DNA of 8,950 nt from Chitinophagaceae bacterium (lineage in GTDB: Bacteria > Bacteroidota > Bacteroidia > Chitinophagales > Chitinophagaceae), in contig CANHLV010000052.1 of NCBI GenBank assembly GCA_947461495.1, forward strand, positions 1-8,950, in the 5' to 3' direction. Position numbers and translations under genes: made by a program. Positions 1 through 6,613 of the stretch are shown here, piece by piece (position 1 is the first letter of the stretch; the number at the start of each line of letters is the position of its first letter). The notes under the pieces are model-generated. The model worked only from the letters and a program-made list of their open reading frames with translations, was not told the origin of the DNA and ran no database searches.

Positions 1-399
1 TACTAAAGAAGAAGGGCAAGCATTTAAGGGAGTTGCCGAAAAATTAATGGTTGGTTTTGCATAAACATTTATATATGCAGTTCTTACGGTAGTATTTGTA
101 CCGCTTGCATTGCTTACCGTTAATGTAATGGTATATTGTCCGGGGTTAAAAAAGCTCCAGCTTGGATTTTGACCTGTAATAGGAGTTAACTGTCTTGGAT
201 CGCCAAAATTCCAGCTCCACGAAGTTGGATTGCCGCTTGAATTGTCTATGAAGGATACAACTAATGGACCACATCCTGAAGTGATATTTGATGTGAAATT
301 AGCTGTTGGTTGCGCAAGGCCAATAATGCTTGAAATCATGCACAATAGCATCACAAACCAGGCTTTCGCCGATTTAATAAGGTTCATAGGATTGGACAT
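1..399 (-). CDS. Secreted PKD-domain protein, N-terminal part (cut by the window edge)
   Basis: An open frame of 133 codons runs from an ATG at 397-399 to the left edge with no stop, so the C-terminal part is missing. Residues 1-30 look like a signal peptide: Lys9 and Lys12, then a hydrophobic stretch (about 14-28) ending in GLAQ, with cleavage probably near residue 29-30. Residues 31-113 form one PKD-like beta-sandwich repeat, shown by the WSWNFGD motif (61-67) and the closing FNPGQYTITLTVSN (84-97). A second repeat begins at PTINFSATP (116-124). Such repeats are typical of large extracellular or cell-surface proteins of Bacteroidota, many ending in a type IX secretion sorting domain; whether this one does cannot be seen. 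An in-frame ATG at 385-387 (Met5) is an alternative start and also leaves a good signal peptide. A 12-bp hairpin lies 10 bases before the first ATG. The substrate or ligand is unknown. Confidence 0.85.
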   Translation of the reverse strand, partial: MSNPMNLIKSAKAWFVMLLCMISSIIGLAQPTANFTSNITSGCGPLVVSFIDNSSGNPTSWSWNFGDPRQLTPITGQNPSWSFFNPGQYTITLTVSNASGTNTTVRTAYINVYAKPTINFSATPLNACPSSLV

Positions 400-409
400 T
401 TGTTTTTAT

Positions 410-438
410 GATTAAGCAGGATATACTCCTACTTAATC
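410..438 (-). promoter_or_regulatory. Inverted repeat / hairpin just upstream of the PKD-protein start
   Basis: Arms at 410-421 and 427-438 are complementary over 12 positions around a 5-base loop (422-426). In the minus-strand transcript, 11 pairs are Watson-Crick and one is G-U. The stem ends 10 bases before the ATG at 397-399, and no T-run follows it in either direction, so it does not look like an intrinsic terminator. It could be a repressor operator or a 5'-UTR structure affecting translation or mRNA stability. The structure is visible in the sequence; the role is inferred. Confidence 0.5.
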
Positions 439-486
439 TATATAAACAGATAAAAAGCAAAAAAATTGTGTAAACTCAGAAAAAAA

Positions 487-948
487 TTATAATCGTTCCA
501 TATAAAGTGAAGTGGAATCATTGCTTCCCCAAGGGGCAAGTTTCATAACAGGGAATGCTTTTTCAGTAAATCTCCATTCTCTGTTAATGAAAATCAAACT
601 GGAAGGCGTGGTTGGCTGTGTTATGGAAATGACCAATTTGCCATAGTCTGTATTACTCGACCAGGTGCCTGTATAAGTTGATCCGTTTATTCTTGCAGTC
701 ATTGGTCCATCATAGTAAGTGTTTTTAAATAACATGAATGTATCTCCTGCAAATTGTGAAGTTATTTCTGTTCCTTGATCTTTGGCATAATTAACAATGA
801 AATTCTTGTTTAATATATTTTGTTCAAAATATTGCTCAAAAACGTTGGCAACATATACTTCTTCAGTCTTTTTACAGGATATTAATCCTAGACAAATGAT
901 GATGGCAAAAAAGAAAAAATGTTTCATTTTTAGGATTATTGTTTGCAT
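487..948 (-). CDS. Small exported lipoprotein of unknown function
   Basis: This encodes a 153-residue protein with a lipoprotein signal: a hydrophobic run (about 11-22) and the lipobox LISC with Cys25, followed by Lys-Lys. The mature part (about 128 residues) is rich in Thr, Ser, Tyr and aromatic residues, including NGSTYTGTW (88-96), REWRFTEK (123-130) and PVMKLAPWGS (133-142). That pattern suggests a beta-rich, perhaps lipocalin-like fold, but I do not recognise the family. The internal ATG at 925-927 (Met8) gives a more typical signal (MKHFFFFAIIICLGLISC) and may be the true start. The gene begins 9 bases after the M32 peptidase stop codon (30 bases if Met8 is used), so the two are probably co-transcribed. 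Anchoring in the periplasm or on the outer membrane is inferred from the signal; no function can be assigned. Confidence 0.8.
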   Translation of the reverse strand: MQTIILKMKHFFFFAIIICLGLISCKKTEEVYVANVFEQYFEQNILNKNFIVNYAKDQGTEITSQFAGDTFMLFKNTYYDGPMTARINGSTYTGTWSSNTDYGKLVISITQPTTPSSLIFINREWRFTEKAFPVMKLAPWGSNDSTSLYMERL

Positions 949-957
949 TTGATGGCG

Positions 958-2460
958 TTATTTTTTATAAATATCGTAAAATTTATCTTTTGCATATCGA
1001 ATAAAATAGCTTGGATTTAATATCTCGCCTGTAGCTATTTTACAAAGTTCACTTGAGTGATAGTAACGTCCAAAACTAAATATATTTTTTTGTAACCAGT
1101 TGATAATAGACATATTATTCCCTAAGCTGATTTCTTTTTTTAAGTCAGGTATAGTACCGTTCATGTTCGACCAAAATTGCGCGGCATACAAACTGCCAAT
1201 GCTGTAAGTAGGAAAGTATCCAAAACTGCCATGACTCCAATGAACGTCTTGTAAACATCCTTGCTTATCGTTTGGTACCTTGATGTTTAAATTTTTTTGA
1301 TACATTTCATTCCATGCACTTGGAATGTCTTTTGCGTTTAAACTTCCTTCAATCAACTTTTTTTCAATTTCATATCTAATCATGACATGAAAGTGGTAGG
1401 TGAGCTCATCGGCTTCTGTTCTGATTAAAGAAGGTTGAACCGTATTGATTCCGCGATAAAATTGTCTTATATCAATAGTTTTTAGTTGATCGGGAAAATA
1501 AGACTGCAATGTTGGATAATGATGCTGCCAGAATTCAATGCCTCTTCCAATACAATTTTCCCAAATTCTACTCTGGCTTTCGTGGATACTTAAGCTACAA
1601 TATTCTCCTAAAGGCAAACCGTATTGTTCATCAGGCAAGCCTTGCTCATAAAGTGCGTGACCACCTTCATGTATGCAACTCCAGACCATATTGGCCAAAT
1701 CATTTTCATCGATTCTGGTAGTAACCCGTACATCTTTACTGCTGAAGTTGGTTGTGAATGGATGTTCGCTAATATCTTGTCTGCCGGCTTCAAAATCAAA
1801 ATGCATGTTTTTTAATAAATACAATCCGAAATCCCATTGCTTTGTTTTGTCAAAATGACGATGAAGAAAACTATTGTCGGGTTGAGGGAATTGTTTGATA
1901 TGATCGAGGATTTCTGTTATTGCCGGACTGAGCTTAGCAAATAAACGGTCTGTTTCTTTTACGGTAAGACCTCTGTCGTATTCATTCATCAGTGCGTCGT
2001 ATGGATGGGCTTCATAACCTAACAAGTCGGCTTCTTGTTTTTTTATGTCAATGACATCTTGTAATGGGTTTTCAAAAATTTTAAAATCATTTTCCTTTCG
2101 TGCTGCAATCCAGGCATGAAAACTTTTGTTAATTACTTCTGAACTTTTTCTAACAAATGAGGAAGGTAACTTTTTACTTTTATTAAAATCATAAGCGCTC
2201 AATTCGATGTTTTTGCTTTGTTGGTCTGTCAAATCTGATGTTGAAATGAGTTCATTAATCAAGTTTTCTGTAGTTGTTTCTGTAAACATTTGATGAGCAA
2301 TTGCTGTCAAGGTGGCTAACTGACGGCCTCTGGCTTCATTCCCTTTCACAGGAAGATAAGTTTCCTGGTCCCATTGCAATACGGCAGCAGCGTATTTTAC
2401 ATCAGCAATCTGTTGTAATTTGTTTCTGTAGTTTTCGTATACTTGTTGGGTGGTAGACAT
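958..2460 (-). CDS. M32 family metallocarboxypeptidase (Taq-type)
   Basis: This 500-residue protein has the usual length of peptidase family M32 (Taq and Pfu carboxypeptidases, about 500 residues). These cytoplasmic metal-dependent enzymes remove C-terminal residues from peptides. The metal-binding HEXXH motif is HEGGH at 264-268, in the family context HEGGHALYEQG. The third metal ligand is expected in HESQSRIWEN (293-302, Glu294). Other family signatures are LQWDQETYLP near the N-terminus (28-37), IRTEADELTYHFHVMIR (346-362) and GYFPTYSIGSLYAAQ (414-428). There is no signal peptide, in line with a cytoplasmic role in peptide turnover. All catalytic motifs are intact. The ATG start is followed directly by a family-like N-terminal helix, and 65 bases separate it from the divergent Nif3-like gene. 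A small lipoprotein gene follows and probably shares the transcript. Confidence 0.96.
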   Translation of the reverse strand: MSTTQQVYENYRNKLQQIADVKYAAAVLQWDQETYLPVKGNEARGRQLATLTAIAHQMFTETTTENLINELISTSDLTDQQSKNIELSAYDFNKSKKLPSSFVRKSSEVINKSFHAWIAARKENDFKIFENPLQDVIDIKKQEADLLGYEAHPYDALMNEYDRGLTVKETDRLFAKLSPAITEILDHIKQFPQPDNSFLHRHFDKTKQWDFGLYLLKNMHFDFEAGRQDISEHPFTTNFSSKDVRVTTRIDENDLANMVWSCIHEGGHALYEQGLPDEQYGLPLGEYCSLSIHESQSRIWENCIGRGIEFWQHHYPTLQSYFPDQLKTIDIRQFYRGINTVQPSLIRTEADELTYHFHVMIRYEIEKKLIEGSLNAKDIPSAWNEMYQKNLNIKVPNDKQGCLQDVHWSHGSFGYFPTYSIGSLYAAQFWSNMNGTIPDLKKEISLGNNMSIINWLQKNIFSFGRYYHSSELCKIATGEILNPSYFIRYAKDKFYDIYKK

Positions 2461-2472
2461 GTCTTATTTTTG
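2443..2472 (+). promoter_or_regulatory. Candidate promoter for the Nif3-like gene
   Basis: TATTTTTG at 2465-2472 matches the Bacteroidota -7 consensus TAnnTTTG exactly. TTG at 2443-2445 lies 19 bases upstream and matches three of the four bases of the -33 element (TTTG). Transcription would start near 2479, leaving a leader of about 45 bases before the ATG at 2526. The -33 element would lie inside the first codons of the divergent peptidase gene. In AT-rich DNA such matches also arise by chance. Confidence 0.35.
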
Positions 2473-2525
2473 TTTATCCCACAATTTACTTTAGGCGTAA
2501 CAACTAAAAAAATATCATAACAACT

Positions 2526-3632
2526 ATGACCATTTCATTGATTACAACTTTGCTGGAAAAAATAGCACCAATAATTTTACAAGAAGATTATGATAATGTC
2601 GGACTGATAACCGGGAATAAAAATTGGGAATGTAAAGGGGTGTTGGTTTCTTTGGATATAACAGAAGATATTTTAGAAGAAGCGATTCAAGAAAATTGCA
2701 ATCTGATTATTGCACACCATCCAATAGTTTTTAAAGGAATTAAGAAATTCAGTGGAAATAGTTATGTGGAACGAGTTGTTATCAAAGCTATTAAAAATGA
2801 CATTGCTATTTATGCCTGTCACACTAATTTGGATAATATGATAACAGGTGTCAACAGCAAAATTGCTGATCAATTAGGGTTGTTGAATAGGTCGATTTTG
2901 CAACCAAAAAATGATTTACTTGAAAAATTGCAACTTTTTTCGCCAAAATCACATGTTGAAGCTATAGAAAAATCATTATTTGAAGCCGGTGCCGGAGAAA
3001 TTGGAAATTACAGTGAATGCGATTTTGTATCTGAAGGGATTGGAAGTTTCAAGCCCGGGCCAGGCGCTAATCCGTATTTGGGCGAAATGGGTATAAGGCA
3101 TAAAGAAAACGAAAATAAAATTGAGGTTATATATCCAAAATGGCGTCGTAATTATGTTATTCAGGCCATGAAATCAGCACATCCTTATGAAGAAGTGGCT
3201 TATGAAATCACCTCATTATCAAATGTTTATCAAGATGTTGGTGCAGGTATTATTGGAGAATTACCTGTTGCTGTACATGCTGAAGTTTTTTTGAAATTAC
3301 TTAGTGAATCTTTTCATCAACAATGTATAAAACATACAAGTTTTACTGGGAGACCTATAAAAAAAGTAGCTGTTTGTGGTGGTGCCGGAAGTTTTTTAAC
3401 AAAGTTGGCAATTGCAGCGGGAGCTGATATTTATGTTACATCAGACGTGAAATACCATGAGTTTTTTGATGCTGACGGAAAGATAATTTTGGCAGATATT
3501 GGCCATTTCGAAAGCGAACAATACACAATTGACCTGATATATGATGTTTTAAGGCAAAATTTCCCTACCTTTGCCGTCCTTAAAACCAAGGTCATTTCCA
3601 ATCCTGTTCATTATTTTGTGAATAGTTATTGA
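2526..3632 (+). CDS. Nif3-like dinuclear metal-centre protein (GTP cyclohydrolase I type 2 homologue)
   Basis: This 368-residue protein belongs to the Nif3/YbgI family (DUF34). The metal ligands expected from E. coli YbgI are all present: His64-His65 in IIAHHPIVF, Asp103 in HTNLD (99-103), and His327 with Glu331 in DIGHFESE (324-331). It is longer than the 247-residue E. coli form because a middle domain (about 130-235) lies between the two halves of the metal-binding fold. That domain includes GIGSFKPGPGANPYLGE (171-187) and SAHPYEEVAYEI (217-228) and is the CutA/PII-like insertion of long family members. The biochemical role of the family is unsettled, and database names such as GTP cyclohydrolase type 2 rest on thin evidence. 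It precedes the zinc-ribbon gene by 57 bases on the same strand, a pairing I recall from other Bacteroidota. Confidence 0.95.
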   Translation: MTISLITTLLEKIAPIILQEDYDNVGLITGNKNWECKGVLVSLDITEDILEEAIQENCNLIIAHHPIVFKGIKKFSGNSYVERVVIKAIKNDIAIYACHTNLDNMITGVNSKIADQLGLLNRSILQPKNDLLEKLQLFSPKSHVEAIEKSLFEAGAGEIGNYSECDFVSEGIGSFKPGPGANPYLGEMGIRHKENENKIEVIYPKWRRNYVIQAMKSAHPYEEVAYEITSLSNVYQDVGAGIIGELPVAVHAEVFLKLLSESFHQQCIKHTSFTGRPIKKVAVCGGAGSFLTKLAIAAGADIYVTSDVKYHEFFDADGKIILADIGHFESEQYTIDLIYDVLRQNFPTFAVLKTKVISNPVHYFVNSY

Positions 3633-3689
3633 CAACATAAAAAAACAAAGATTGGTTGATACATTCTTACAGAAAAAACAAATTATAAT

Positions 3690-4445
3690 ATGGCTGCAGT
3701 AAAAGAATTTTCAGTTGAAGAAAAATTATCTTCACTTGTCCGTTTGCAAAAAATTGACAGTAAGCTGGATGAGATTCAAATTCTAAAAGGTGAATTACCG
3801 ATGGAAGTAAAAGATCTTGAAGATGAAATCGAAGGACTTCATGCACGTCAAACTCGCATTGAAGAAGAGATCAATGGTATTCAGGAATTTATTGATCAGA
3901 AAAAAGAAGGAATCAAACAAGCTCAAGCTCTTATTGCCAAATATGAAAAACAAAGTGATAATGTAAAAAACAATCGCGAGTTTGAAGCTATAAATAAGGA
4001 AATTGAGATGCAGCAACTCGAAGAAAAACTTTGTGAAAAGCATATCAAAGATGCAACTGAAGAAATTGCTGACAAAGTACGTCAATTGGATTTAGCCAAA
4101 AAAGCGGTTTCAACAAAAGAAACAAATTTGACAGGCAAAAAAGGCGAATTGGAAAAAATCATTAAAGAAACTGAGAAAGAAGAAACTCACTATAATAAAG
4201 CTGCTGCTGATGCAAGAAGTCACGCTGATGCCCGTTTATTGGCTAGTTATGATCGTATTCGCAATAACTACCACAATGGCTTGGCAGTTGTACCTGTAGA
4301 AAGAGACAGTTGTGGTGGTTGTTTCCACGCAATTCCTCCGCAAAAACAAAGTGAAATCAAATTGCGCAAGAAAATCATGGTTTGCGAAAACTGTGGTAGA
4401 ATATTAGCAGATGCTGATTTGAATGATTCAGTTGAAGTAAAATAA
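3690..4445 (+). CDS. Coiled-coil C4-type zinc-ribbon protein (COG1579 family)
   Basis: This encodes 251 residues. Positions about 10-190 are highly charged (Glu/Lys/Gln-rich) with heptad-like leucine and isoleucine spacing, predicting a long antiparallel coiled coil. It contains the family-typical turn NNREFEAINKEIE (94-106). The C-terminus is a zinc ribbon with CGGC (Cys208, Cys211) and CENC (Cys232, Cys235), about 20 residues apart. This matches the COG1579/DUF164 family, whose studied members include Helicobacter HP0958 (FlgZ), which binds flagellin mRNA and RpoN, and chlamydial CdsZ. No flagellar genes are seen here, so a general nucleic-acid or protein-binding adaptor role is the most that can be inferred. 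It follows the Nif3-like gene, probably in one transcript, and ends 23 bases before a strong terminator stem. Confidence 0.93.
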   Translation: MAAVKEFSVEEKLSSLVRLQKIDSKLDEIQILKGELPMEVKDLEDEIEGLHARQTRIEEEINGIQEFIDQKKEGIKQAQALIAKYEKQSDNVKNNREFEAINKEIEMQQLEEKLCEKHIKDATEEIADKVRQLDLAKKAVSTKETNLTGKKGELEKIIKETEKEETHYNKAAADARSHADARLLASYDRIRNNYHNGLAVVPVERDSCGGCFHAIPPQKQSEIKLRKKIMVCENCGRILADADLNDSVEVK

Positions 4446-4468
4446 AAAATCTGATTTACCATATTTAC

Positions 4469-4496
4469 AAAGCTACCTTTTAAGGTGGCTTTTTTT
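4469..4496 (+). terminator. Intrinsic terminator after the Nif3/zinc-ribbon operon
   Basis: The arms AAAGCTACC (4469-4477) and GGTGGCTTT (4484-4492) pair over nine positions, one of them G-U, around a 6-base loop. A run of seven T residues (4490-4496) overlaps the end of the stem. It lies 23 bases after the stop codon of the zinc-ribbon gene and is a textbook Rho-independent terminator. Confidence 0.87.
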
Positions 4497-4510
4497 ATTT
4501 TCATACTGCC

Positions 4511-4607
4511 TATCCAGCTTATCTAGTATCTAGTATATCCAGCCTATCTAGCTTATCAAGTATCAAATATCTAGTATCGAGCCTATCCAGCCTTCCCGCT
4601 ATCTCCT
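4511..4607. repeat. Degenerate heptamer array (TATCYAG) upstream of recN
   Basis: Ten clear units of the form TATCnAR, mostly TATCCAG or TATCTAG, fill 4511-4590, joined head to tail either directly or by two-base spacers (CT, CC or TA). Two more degraded units follow to 4607. The period is 7 or 9 bases, not a multiple of three, and no open frame crosses it, so it is not coding. It starts 14 bases after the terminator T-run and ends about 110 bases before recN. A related array lies on the other side of recN. Confidence 0.85.
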
Positions 4608-4613
4608 CCTAAT

Positions 4614-4633
4614 AAAAATTCGTGAATTCGTGG
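4614..4633 (+). repeat. 20-base dispersed repeat, copy 1 (AATTCGTG doublet)
   Basis: This 20-base stretch is five A residues followed by the ATTCGTG/AATTCGTG doublet and a final G. It recurs exactly, in inverted orientation, at 8858-8877. It sits between the heptamer array and recN, in non-coding DNA. An exact 20-base match between two intergenic sites of one 9-kb window indicates a dispersed repeat family; its copy number in the genome is unknown. Confidence 0.75.
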
Positions 4634-4719
4634 TTATTTTCACCCAAGAAAAATACTTCCATTTTCTGAGACTTTTCCGATGGCTTGCTAATTAGTTTTC
4701 TGTAAATTGCCATCCTAAA

Positions 4720-6375
4720 ATGATATCAAAACTTCACATACAAAACTACGCCATCATCAACGAACTGGATTTACAATTTGAATCCGGATTGAATATCATT
4801 ACCGGTGAAACAGGTGCCGGTAAAAGTATTTTGATGGGTGCTTTAAATCTCATTTTGGGACAAAGAGCTGATAGTAGTGTTCTTCAAGACACACAAAAAA
4901 AATGTGTAATAGAAGGATCATTCAAATTGCATGAAACAGAATCGCTGAAATTGTTTTTTACTGAAAACGATCTTGATTATGAAAATGAAATTGTAATCAG
5001 AAGAGAAATAAATGCCAATGGCAAATCGAGAAGCTTTATCAATGATACGCCTGTAAATTTATCACAAGTAAAACAATTAGGCATTCACTTGGTGGATTTA
5101 CACCAGCAGTTTGACACACTCGAAATCAATTCGGAAAATTTTCAAAGAGAAGTATTAGATGCGCTTGCAGAAAATAAACCTCATCTCACAAAGCTTAAAC
5201 AGCAATTTGAAAATTACACAACTATAAAACTTCAATTGCTCGAACTAACAGCAACTCAAGAAACAGCCAATAAAGAATTAGATTACAATAAATTTCTTTA
5301 TACCGAACTGGAAGAATTGGCACTGAAAGAAAATGAATTGGAATTGATTGACGCAGAGTTGAAATTATTAAACAATGCGGAAAGTATTAAAATGCAATTG
5401 TCTGCTATTTATGGCGTAATGACTCAAACAGAACAGCCAATTGTCAATCAACTTAAATCGCTCTACAATAAATTAAAATCGCTAAATGATTTCCATCCTG
5501 AAATTTCTGTTTTATCACAAAGGTTAAACAGCGCATTAATTGAAATACAAGATGTTGCTGATGAACTAGAGCGTATTGAAGGAAATGTAAAATATGATGG
5601 AGAAAGAATTGCAGTAATCAATGATAGGCTTTCTTCAGGTTATAAATTATTGAAGAAGCATGGTTTAACTACAACCGAACAATTGCTTCAGTTGAAGTTG
5701 GATTTACAAAATAAGCTTGATGGATACGCAGACATTTCTTCATCAATTGCAAAGTTGGAAATTCAGGAGAAAGAAGTTTATGAGGAATGTATAAAAACAG
5801 CTTCTTTGATTTCTAAAAATAGGTCGAAGCAAATTGATGGGTTTACAAAAAATGTAAATCAATTGTTGTCTCAAGTGGGAATGCCAAATGCAAGAATCAA
5901 AGTACAATTAATACCATCCTCATTAACCGTTCACGGAACCGACACCATAGACTTTTTATTTGACGCTAACAAGAGTAATAAATTTGAACCACTTGGTAAA
6001 GTCGCCAGTGGGGGAGAATTAAGTCGTTTAATGCTCAGTATGAAATCACTTGTTGCCAAAAAATTGTCTTTGCCAACATTGATATTTGATGAAATAGATA
6101 CCGGTATTAGTGGAGAAGCAGCCAAACAAGTAGGCATCATCATGAAAGACCTATCACAAGCCCATCAGTTGATTGCTATTACGCATCAGGCGCAAATTGC
6201 AGCCAGAGCTACAACACATTATTTTGTTTACAAAGAAATTATTGGTGATAAAATTGCAACTGGAGTAAGAGTATTGAATCAAGACGAAAGAATTACCGCC
6301 ATCGCAAAAATGTTAAGCGGCGAAAAACCCACCGCAGCTGCTCTAGAAAATGCAAGGGAGATGATGTTGAATTAA
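4720..6375 (+). CDS. recN: DNA repair protein RecN (SMC-like ATPase)
   Basis: This 551-residue protein matches RecN in length (E. coli 553) and architecture. The N-terminal half of the ATPase head holds the Walker A motif GETGAGKS (29-36) and the RecN-typical DLHQQFDTLEI (126-136). A central coiled coil spans about 150-370. The C-terminal half of the head carries the ABC signature SGGELSR (430-436), Walker B LIFDEID (454-460) with Glu458, and the switch histidine in ITHQAQIAA (His489). RecN is a cytoplasmic SMC-family protein that tethers broken DNA ends and assists RecA in double-strand-break repair. All nucleotide-binding motifs are intact. The gene stands alone: a terminator and a heptamer array lie before it, and a second array begins at its stop codon. 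No LexA-type operator is recognised. TAAATTGC at 4703-4710 is a weak -7-like match without a clear -33 element. Confidence 0.97.
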   Translation: MISKLHIQNYAIINELDLQFESGLNIITGETGAGKSILMGALNLILGQRADSSVLQDTQKKCVIEGSFKLHETESLKLFFTENDLDYENEIVIRREINANGKSRSFINDTPVNLSQVKQLGIHLVDLHQQFDTLEINSENFQREVLDALAENKPHLTKLKQQFENYTTIKLQLLELTATQETANKELDYNKFLYTELEELALKENELELIDAELKLLNNAESIKMQLSAIYGVMTQTEQPIVNQLKSLYNKLKSLNDFHPEISVLSQRLNSALIEIQDVADELERIEGNVKYDGERIAVINDRLSSGYKLLKKHGLTTTEQLLQLKLDLQNKLDGYADISSSIAKLEIQEKEVYEECIKTASLISKNRSKQIDGFTKNVNQLLSQVGMPNARIKVQLIPSSLTVHGTDTIDFLFDANKSNKFEPLGKVASGGELSRLMLSMKSLVAKKLSLPTLIFDEIDTGISGEAAKQVGIIMKDLSQAHQLIAITHQAQIAARATTHYFVYKEIIGDKIATGVRVLNQDERITAIAKMLSGEKPTAAALENAREMMLN

Positions 6376-6420
6376 TCCAGCCTATCCAGCTTATCTAGCC
6401 TATCCAGCTATATCCATTTA
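6374..6420. repeat. Degenerate heptamer array after recN, first block
   Basis: Units of the TATCYAG family begin at the recN stop codon: AATCCAG (6374-6380, its first two bases from the TAA), TATCCAG (6383-6389), TATCTAG (6392-6398) and TATCCAG (6401-6407), separated by CC, CT and CC. A degraded unit TATCCAT follows at 6411-6417. The spacing here is a regular 9 bases. No intrinsic terminator for recN is seen in this block. Confidence 0.8.
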
Positions 6421-6430
6421 TCAATCTTAC

Positions 6431-6456
6431 GCAACGTTCCTTATAGGAGATATTGC
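6431..6456. repeat. Imperfect palindrome between the two heptamer blocks
   Basis: The ends GCAA (6431-6434) and TTGC (6453-6456) are complementary. Inside them, CGTTCC and GGAGAT form a partly matched stem around TTATA, so the whole looks like a decayed palindrome of the GCAACGTTCC...GGAACGTTGC type. Related GTTCC...GGAAC palindromes occur at 8778-8790 and 8828-8842. There is no T-run after it, so it is not an obvious intrinsic terminator. Confidence 0.5.
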
Positions 6457-6465
6457 TAAGAAGAC

Positions 6466-6536
6466 TATCGAGTATCCATTATCCAGTATCCAGTATCCAG
6501 TATCTATCCTATCACATCCTATCCATCCTATCCATC
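6466..6536. repeat. Degenerate heptamer array after recN, second block
   Basis: Five directly abutting units occupy 6466-6500: TATCGAG, TATCCAT and three identical TATCCAG copies (6480-6486, 6487-6493, 6494-6500). A looser series of CTATCC/ATCC units follows to about 6536, with spacing that drifts to 8-10 bases. The block lies 77 bases before the fabI start and is non-coding. Confidence 0.82.
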
Positions 6537-6550
6537 TTCCCCCACATTAA

Positions 6551-6581
6551 TTTTCTATTTCCCCAATATCATTTATTTTTA
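6551..6581 (+). promoter_or_regulatory. Weak candidate promoter for fabI
   Basis: TATTTTTA at 6574-6581 matches TAnnTTTG except for the last base. TTTT at 6551-6554, exactly 19 bases upstream, matches three of four bases of the -33 TTTG. Transcription would begin near 6588, leaving a leader of about 25 bases. The match is imperfect and the region is AT-rich, so this is tentative. Confidence 0.22.
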
Positions 6582-6613
6582 CAACTCATTTATTACCAAA
6601 GAAAAATTACATT

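Noticed and set aside
230..415. Plus-strand open frame of 61 codons
   Set aside because: It lies antisense to the PKD-domain gene, whose frame gives a signal peptide and clear PKD motifs; the plus-strand product shows no recognisable domain.
1509..1858. Several overlapping 60-70 codon frames on both strands
   Set aside because: They all lie within the M32 peptidase gene across its HEGGH-coding region and are shadows of a well-supported frame.
3795..4085. Minus-strand frame of 96 codons rich in Phe, Leu and Ile, resembling a membrane protein
   Set aside because: It is antisense to the Glu/Lys-rich coiled coil of the zinc-ribbon protein; antisense of GAA and AAA codons gives TTC and TTT, which explains the hydrophobic look.
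4511..4607. CRISPR array
   Set aside because: The repeats are only 7 bases with 0-2-base spacers and no unique spacers, and there are no cas genes in the window.
4640..4719. LexA-type SOS operator upstream of recN
   Set aside because: No convincing palindromic operator is visible. SOS control of this recN is therefore not claimed.
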